37,880 nucleotides of DNA from an uncultured Bacteroidales bacterium. Lineage in GTDB: Bacteria > Bacteroidota > Bacteroidia > Bacteroidales > Bacteroidaceae. The translations under genes and the position numbers were made by a program. Location of the stretch: positions 1-37,880 of the forward strand of contig CAMYYY010000026.1 of assembly GCA_947303715.1 (NCBI GenBank). The letters run 5' to 3'. Positions 33,619-37,880 of the stretch are shown here, in pieces. Position 1 is the first letter of the stretch. Each line of letters opens with the position of its first letter. A model generated the notes under the pieces. That model was not told the origin of the DNA, searched no databases, and saw nothing but the letters and a program-made list of their open reading frames with translations.

Positions 33619-34470
33619 ATGAAAAAGAAAGCATTCCTTCTTGTGGCGCTGATGGCGGCAGTCAGTCTGTCGGCTGGGGCGCGAGTAGTCACCGACAGCA
33701 TCCAGAGCAAGGTGCTCGGCGACAAAGTGAAATTCAACGTCTGGCTGCCCTTCGGTTTCGAGATGAACGCCGATGCCAAGTACCCCGTCCTCTACCTGCT
33801 TCATGGTTTCACCGACACCTACTCCGCGTGGGTGGAGAAAGGCCGTGTAAATGAGATTGCTGACGAACTGCTTGGCACGGGCGAAATCAGCCCGATGGTC
33901 ATCGTGATGCCCAATGCTGGCGGTCCCGACACGAAGAACATCTGGAACGGCTACTTCGATATGGACGGCTGGGCCTACGAGAAGTTCTTCTTCACCGAAT
34001 TCATCCCCTATGTCGAGGGTAAGTACCGTTGTGTGGGCGACCGCGGTCACCGTGCCGTCAGCGGCCTCTCGATGGGCGGCGGCGGCTCCACCGTCTATGC
34101 CCAGCGCCACCCCGATATGTTCTCCTCGTGCTACGCCATGAGCGCCTGGCTCACCTCGGGCGACACGCCCATCAACAAGGACGACAAGGCATCGTACGTG
34201 ATGAAAGCCGTCCACGACCACGATGCCATAGAGTTCGTCAAGAACGCCTCTGACGAGGTGAAGACCGACCTCCGCACCGTCCGCTGGTTCATCGACATAG
34301 GCGACGACGACTTCCTCTTCGACCAGGACATCGACCTCTACGGAGCAATGCGCCGTGCCCGCATCCCGTGCGAGCTCCGCGTCCGCAACGGCGGCCACAC
34401 CTGGGAATACTGGCACACCGCCCTCCGCACCAGCCTCCCCTTCGCCTCCCGCAACTTCGACAGTAAGTAA
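33619..34470 (+). CDS. Secreted CE1-type esterase (feruloyl/acetyl esterase-like)
   Basis: 283 residues with a signal peptide ending around SLSAGA. Alpha/beta-hydrolase of the esterase D/CE1 family: LYLLHGFTDTYSAWVEKG near 52-70 (oxyanion region), GLSMGGGGSTVYA near 152 with the nucleophile Ser, IDIGDDDFLFDQD near 232 with the acid, and NGGHTWEYWHTAL near 262 with the catalytic His. Members remove acyl groups from hemicellulose or act on ferulate esters; the substrate is not resolved. It follows GH16 but has its own promoter. It is convergent with the membrane-protein gene and separated from it by a terminator. Confidence 0.9.
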   Translation: MKKKAFLLVALMAAVSLSAGARVVTDSIQSKVLGDKVKFNVWLPFGFEMNADAKYPVLYLLHGFTDTYSAWVEKGRVNEIADELLGTGEISPMVIVMPNAGGPDTKNIWNGYFDMDGWAYEKFFFTEFIPYVEGKYRCVGDRGHRAVSGLSMGGGGSTVYAQRHPDMFSSCYAMSAWLTSGDTPINKDDKASYVMKAVHDHDAIEFVKNASDEVKTDLRTVRWFIDIGDDDFLFDQDIDLYGAMRRARIPCELRVRNGGHTWEYWHTALRTSLPFASRNFDSK

Positions 34471-34492
34471 TCCCTTCCCCCACCCTTACAAC

Positions 34493-34530
34493 ACAATAGA
34501 GACGCCACACCGTGACGCCTCTATTGTTTA
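34493..34530. terminator. Bidirectional terminator between convergent genes
   Basis: ACAATAGAG (34493-34501) and CTCTATTGT (34519-34527) form a 9-bp stem with inner pairing possible between CAC and GTG. A T-rich run follows on the plus strand (TTTATTAT) and an A/T-poor flank on the minus, so the plus direction is the stronger. Confidence 0.7.
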
Positions 34531-35256
34531 TTATCCTAATTTGTACAAACTAGAATTGAAGCCAATCGATGGAGGCTGACTTTGGGGACGCTCTTGCGTC
34601 TGTTCTTGAGCCTGGAAAAAACCTGTGTTTGGGGTTTCCTCATGTTTCTTTTCCTGCTCAGACACCATTTTCGTTAATTCGGTATAAGCTTCCTCTAACA
34701 GGCAAAGAGAAATATGAAGGAGGTTTTTGAGGTCTGTGTCGGGGGAGGTGAAAGCCTCTACCGAAAAAACGAAGTGGCTTTCGTAAACAACCATCCTGAC
34801 TAGCCTGTACGTAGCATGCAGATAATTTGCAGCATACAGATATTTCAGTTTCGTTTGCTCATCAAAGTCTTCACTGAAGCCAAGTTCCAGATAGAAACAG
34901 GTCGTACTCTTGGAATTGTTCAACAAGAACCGATAAAAATGATACTCAAAGCATACATCGCCATCCTCGTCGATTTCAAAAGGAATGCCTTGTGCCTTCA
35001 AGATTTCCTGTACTCTCTCGCCGATAGTGGTTGTTTCACGTTTTTCGGCATCCTCCTCAATCGGGTCGCTCATTTCTGTATTACCTTTCTCCATATCCTC
35101 CAAATTAATTAAACACCTCTTCTCTTCCTCTATCAGTTCTTTTTCTTTGCCAAAACATGAAAAGAGACCCACACCATTCAAAAGAATGCCGAACAACAAC
35201 ACAAAGAAAACAACACCCATATTATACGACTCCCCACTTTTATTACTTGATTCCAT
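34531..35256 (-). CDS. Membrane-anchored protein of unknown function, YbjN-like region
   Basis: 241 residues from the Met at 35256, which overlaps the SIMPL gene stop by 14 bp. One N-terminal transmembrane helix (about 13-33) is followed by an acidic linker. A globular region (about 75-190) begins ERVQEILKAQGIPFEIDEDGDVCFEYHFYRF and resembles the YbjN/type III chaperone-like fold, as far as I can judge. The last 40 residues are Gln/Pro/Glu-rich and probably disordered. Coupled translation with the SIMPL gene suggests a joint envelope role. The family assignment is tentative. Confidence 0.6.
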   Translation of the reverse strand: MESSNKSGESYNMGVVFFVLLFGILLNGVGLFSCFGKEKELIEEEKRCLINLEDMEKGNTEMSDPIEEDAEKRETTTIGERVQEILKAQGIPFEIDEDGDVCFEYHFYRFLLNNSKSTTCFYLELGFSEDFDEQTKLKYLYAANYLHATYRLVRMVVYESHFVFSVEAFTSPDTDLKNLLHISLCLLEEAYTELTKMVSEQEKKHEETPNTGFFQAQEQTQERPQSQPPSIGFNSSLYKLG

Positions 35257-36016
35257 AGGTAGCATGAACGGTAACAGACACCTCCTTCCACTCTGAGGTG
35301 GTATTGTAGGAGCCACCATAAGAATAGTCCTCGTCCGAATAAAGACCCGTTATCTGAAATACGCCGATATCAATTTTGGCGATATCAGAGAGTTTGGCAA
35401 AACCTTTGATGAGTTTCTTGGCGCGTGTCTTGGCGTTCTCTGTTGCCTCGTCTATAAGGGAGAGCTTGAGGTCACCGAGGTTGCGGAGATAATAGGATGG
35501 CGTGCAGCTGGCTATGTCAACGCCGTCGGAAAGCAGGGAGGTGATGTCGCGCGAGATAAACTTCACACGGTCGATGTCGTCCGTCTGAATGGTGACCTGC
35601 TGACTCATTTCGTAGCCCAGAAATTTCTTCCCGATGAAATCGCCGTCGTTGTTATACAAACGTTCCTCCTTATCCTCTACATTAATAGATGAAAACTCGA
35701 AACGGGTGGAGTCTATGCCCTGTTCCTTCAGATAGGCGGCAACGGCTTCACGGCTCTTTTTCAACTGGCCTGCACATTGCACCTTGTCTGTTGAATGAAA
35801 GGACGTAATCGTACCTATCCAGACAATCCAATCGGAACGCATCTGACGGCTCCCGCTGCCTGTGACAGCAACGGTGCGAGGAGCGCTATCGCGCATCGAA
35901 ATGGTATTACACAATATAGCCGTGCATACGATGACGGCAACACCGAGAATAAGAGCCCAGATGTTGGGCAAGTGAAAGAATTGAGCCATGCGGCTGGGGG
36001 TTGGTTCATTTTCCAT
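35243..36016 (-). CDS. SIMPL domain-containing membrane-anchored protein
   Basis: 257 residues. One transmembrane segment (about 20-42) leads to a periplasmic SIMPL (DUF541) domain: TVAVTGSGSRQMRSDWIVW opens it, KFLGYEMSQQVTIQTDDIDRVKFISRDITSLLSDGVDI forms the middle, and LIDEATENAKTRAKKLIKGF carries the family's Ala-Lys rich helix. Characterised relatives (BP26, YggE) assemble into periplasmic channel-like oligomers or affect oxidative stress; the exact function is unclear. It overlaps the downstream membrane-protein gene. I see no strong promoter in the 275-bp gap upstream. Confidence 0.85.
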   Translation of the reverse strand: MENEPTPSRMAQFFHLPNIWALILGVAVIVCTAILCNTISMRDSAPRTVAVTGSGSRQMRSDWIVWIGTITSFHSTDKVQCAGQLKKSREAVAAYLKEQGIDSTRFEFSSINVEDKEERLYNNDGDFIGKKFLGYEMSQQVTIQTDDIDRVKFISRDITSLLSDGVDIASCTPSYYLRNLGDLKLSLIDEATENAKTRAKKLIKGFAKLSDIAKIDIGVFQITGLYSDEDYSYGGSYNTTSEWKEVSVTVHATYGIK

Positions 36017-36291
36017 TGTCTTTTCTTTTTTTGAGGTTAATACTACTATGTTATCGCGGTTTTTTCCTTAAATCCTCGACAAAGTTCTATAATAAAAAAG
36101 AAGCAGCCAAGCATTTTCTGCTTGGCTGTACGAAGTGGTTGCTGCCGCGTATGAAATGACGGTCCGCAGTAGATTTGGTATACCTCCTACCTCTTTAATC
36201 TTCAATTTTTAATTATCCATCTTCAATCTTGACCTTCGGTCGAGCCTGCTCACGCTCGGCAGAATCAATGCCAGCTCCATTCTGCTCTCGC
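36017..36291. other. Spacer between the NAGPA-like and SIMPL genes
   Basis: Contains the terminator at 36095-36128 and, at 36199-36232, ATCTTCA/ATCTTGA heptamer units. Apart from a T-rich stretch ahead of the SIMPL start I see no recognisable promoter or gene. Confidence 0.5.
36095..36128 (-). terminator. Terminator of the LytTR/NAGPA-like operon
   Basis: Perfect 10-bp stem CAGCCAAGCA (36104-36113) with TGCTTGGCTG (36119-36128) and a 5-base loop. On the minus strand it is followed by CTTCTTTTTTATT. Confidence 0.85.
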
Positions 36292-37203
36292 TCAATCGCA
36301 GCCTTCAATCTTCCAGATGAGATAGCTGGTGTTTTGCGGAATACGGCCTTTAATTGGCTCTCCCCATTCAATCTTTTGACGCGACGCATCAATACACCAA
36401 CCATAGGCCGTGCTTCCAATAAGATAGACCGCATTGTCAACATGAAGGTCAACAAGCGCTTGGGCAAAATCGTGGAAAGATTCCTGTGAAAGCGAATGTG
36501 CCATGAAAGTCTCATCCTGTCGCTGGCAAATGGCTCTGCGGTAGGATTTGTTCTTGGGCTCATTCTCCACCAACTTCCCGTTGTTGACGAGAGGATACTG
36601 GCGGAAAAAATAGCCCCCCTTCTCCGTAGCCTCCTCAAAGAGCGGTGAATTCTCCGAAACGCCTACCGTTACCTTATCCTCTATTATGGCACAAAAGCCC
36701 TTTTTCGACAAGCCCCAGGCCAACGGCTTGCCAGCAAGCACAAAAGCTCCCAATATTTTTCCATTGTCGGCACGTATATCAGCTGCCTGAGCAGCATAAG
36801 CGATAGAAGTGTCGTTAGGATTCACAGGACCTAAATGCAAGCATGCTTTAGCCCGATGGGGAATAAATAGCTGAAGAGGAATATCATTAATAATTGTGTC
36901 CAAAACTTCAATAGTATTCTTCTCAACAAGATCCTTGTCAAGGTGCGAAAGAGGTTTTATCACGGAAGTGCTATTGTCGGAGCTGGATTCCGGCTGCTCC
37001 CAAGTCTCGAAATAACTCTCTGGCGGTGACTCAACAGGTGGTTTGACAGGCTTGCGCAAGAAAAGCCATAGGAGAAGCGCACAAACCAATAATAAACCTA
37101 AAAAAATGCCAATATTACGAAGACGAACTTTTGGGTTCGTTTTTGAATTGCCGCTGATGATGCGAATCTCATCATCGCCGATGTTATCGTAGTTTGTTTT
37201 CAT
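36292..37203 (-). CDS. Membrane-anchored NAGPA-like (phosphodiester glycosidase family) protein
   Basis: 303 residues. A cytoplasmic N-terminus of about 28 residues, one transmembrane helix (about 30-50) and a Pro/Ser/Glu-rich linker lead to a C-terminal domain (about 95-300). This resembles the NAGPA family (phosphodiester glycosidase, PF09992-type): GAFVLAGKPLAWGLSKKGFCAI, FFRQYPLVNNGKLVENEPKNKSYRRAICQ, then DFAQALVDLHVDNAVYLIGSTAYGW, which corresponds to the family's closing nucleotide or substrate motif, although the usual Asp-Gly-Gly is replaced. The start overlaps the LytTR stop by 4 bp. The pairing suggests an envelope sensor or effector controlled with the regulator. Medium confidence in family. 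Confidence 0.6.
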   Translation of the reverse strand: MKTNYDNIGDDEIRIISGNSKTNPKVRLRNIGIFLGLLLVCALLLWLFLRKPVKPPVESPPESYFETWEQPESSSDNSTSVIKPLSHLDKDLVEKNTIEVLDTIINDIPLQLFIPHRAKACLHLGPVNPNDTSIAYAAQAADIRADNGKILGAFVLAGKPLAWGLSKKGFCAIIEDKVTVGVSENSPLFEEATEKGGYFFRQYPLVNNGKLVENEPKNKSYRRAICQRQDETFMAHSLSQESFHDFAQALVDLHVDNAVYLIGSTAYGWCIDASRQKIEWGEPIKGRIPQNTSYLIWKIEGCD

Positions 37204-37568
37204 TCTTTTCCCTCCTTTTCAAGATAATCCTTTAACTGTTTGAGTGCTTCTCGTGAAGCGGAGACATCGTGTGTAAACGTACGGGCATCTGAAAGTATCA
37301 GTTTCTGTCTGGACACATTGATGTAATAGATGTACCTGCTGTTGACAATAAGGCTTTTGCCGATGCGAATGAAGTGCGATCGTTCCGTTTCTATCCTCTG
37401 GTCGTGAATCATGCTCTCTATCTGTCCCAGCTGGCAAGTCACCATACGGATGACGTTATCCACCTGAATCAGATTGGAGTAGTTCCCATCAGAGGTGATA
37501 CAGACGATGCTGTCGGGCAGTATGCGCACGATTTCATTGGCTGTCGATATCGTGAGATGGGTTTTCAT
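37200..37568 (-). CDS. Solo LytTR DNA-binding protein
   Basis: 122 residues containing only a LytTR domain (about 10-112): SIVCITSDGNYSNLIQVDN, the MVTCQLGQIESMI helix, HFIRIGKSLIVNSRYIYYINVSRQKLILSDARTF. There is no receiver domain, so it is not a classical two-component regulator. It overlaps the NAGPA-like membrane-protein gene by ATGA. This resembles LytTR regulatory systems, in which a solo LytTR activator is held by a co-encoded membrane protein. A minus-strand -7 box lies at 37592-37599 and an 11-bp repeat cluster at 37755-37803. Confidence 0.88.
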   Translation of the reverse strand: MKTHLTISTANEIVRILPDSIVCITSDGNYSNLIQVDNVIRMVTCQLGQIESMIHDQRIETERSHFIRIGKSLIVNSRYIYYINVSRQKLILSDARTFTHDVSASREALKQLKDYLEKEGKE

Positions 37569-37591
37569 TGGTGTCGTTTTCTTTGCAGAGA

Positions 37592-37599
37592 CAAAGGTA
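37592..37599 (-). promoter_or_regulatory. Promoter -7 box for the LytTR operon
   Basis: TACCTTTG on the minus strand, 24 bp before the LytTR start codon. No convincing TTTG lies at the right distance upstream, which fits a promoter needing an activator. Confidence 0.5.
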
Positions 37600-37754
37600 C
37601 ATCTTTTTTTAATATGCAGTTTGTTTTTTCCACAAGTTTGTACGAAATCCCCGTTTTATTGTATGAAATGAAACCTCTTGTTGGAGAATTACGCGTTTTT
37701 ACCCCATCACTTACCTTTTCCCTCATAAAGCATTGAATGTAAGAGCGTAATCAC

Positions 37755-37803
37755 AGGTAAGTGTTGTGCGAACACTTACCTAACACTTACCTAACACTTA
37801 CCT
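37755..37803. repeat. 11-bp repeat cluster AACACTTACCT
   Basis: One inverted copy AGGTAAGTGTT (37755-37765), a 5-bp spacer, then three head-to-tail copies of AACACTTACCT (37771-37781, 37782-37792, 37793-37803). The 11-bp period is close to one helical turn. It lies about 185 bp upstream of the LytTR start. The rest of 37604-37880 shows nothing I recognise. Confidence 0.85.
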
Positions 37804-37880
37804 TACATCTGCTATACATGTGGGCATTGTGGTTCGCTGATTTAGGTTGTCAGTTTTCTGTCTTACGACTAGAGCAAGTT

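Noticed and set aside
36213..36638. 141-codon minus-strand frame overlapping the 3' end of the NAGPA-like gene
   Set aside because: Different frame from the recognised protein, runs into the heptamer spacer and shows no domain.

Overview
The window looks like chromosomal DNA of a member of Bacteroidales, probably Prevotellaceae. Three things suggest this: the order of core genes (folD after ffh; pyrF, HD, lpxD, lpxC, lpxA, miaA), proteins of Bacteroidota type (DAHP synthase-chorismate mutase fusion, HU-like protein with a winged-helix tail, DUF6624 lipoprotein), and promoters of the form TTTG - about 19-21 bp - TAnnTTTG, the consensus of the Bacteroidota primary sigma factor. No tRNA, rRNA, transposase, integrase or CRISPR array was found. 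This is mostly core genome, and its novelty lies in RNA leaders, repeats and altered gene architecture.

Layout. 1-391 has no convincing gene but holds inverted repeats and a terminator. 392-2911 (minus) carries an AMP nucleosidase gene, holA and a small lipoprotein gene; a solo HsdR_N nuclease-like gene is divergent at 3039. 3496-3677 is an array of 21-22 bp palindromic units. 3686-5322 (minus) is nif3-like plus a zinc-ribbon coiled-coil gene. 5427-7577 (minus) is yccF-like, pgeF and glycerate kinase. 7699-8280 is a nucleosidase-like gene. 8281-8529 is a two-promoter leader with a strong hairpin, before glnS, a TPR gene and a DedA gene.

11944-16130 is a Phe/Tyr operon: promoter, 20-codon leader peptide packed with Phe and Tyr codons, alternative antiterminator/terminator hairpins, prephenate dehydratase, aminotransferase, DAHP synthase-chorismate mutase and prephenate dehydrogenase. 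Together these supply the committed shikimate step and most of the route from chorismate to Phe and Tyr under one attenuator. 16198-17069 is an HU-like/winged-helix gene whose 5' UTR holds five palindromes.

17244-26559 is housekeeping: rplU, rpmA, serS, a Crp/Fnr regulator, ffh, folD, a CapA-like gene, prfA, pyrF and an HD hydrolase. 26766-29499 is lipid A synthesis (lpxD, lpxC, lpxA), with lpxC lacking the FabZ half usual in this phylum. It is followed by a pRiA4b ORF-3-like gene and miaA. 31106-34470 is a carbohydrate group: DUF2264, GH16 and a CE1-type esterase. 34531-37568 (minus) holds a membrane protein overlapping a SIMPL protein, and a membrane-anchored NAGPA-like protein co-encoded with a solo LytTR regulator.

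Two themes run through the window. Many intergenic gaps contain tandem heptamers, each gap with its own consensus, sometimes arranged as long inverted repeats around a short core. Several genes also depart from the usual family architecture: lpxC without fabZ, a PgeF lacking roughly 30 N-terminal residues, and MiaA and GH16 with low-complexity in-frame insertions.
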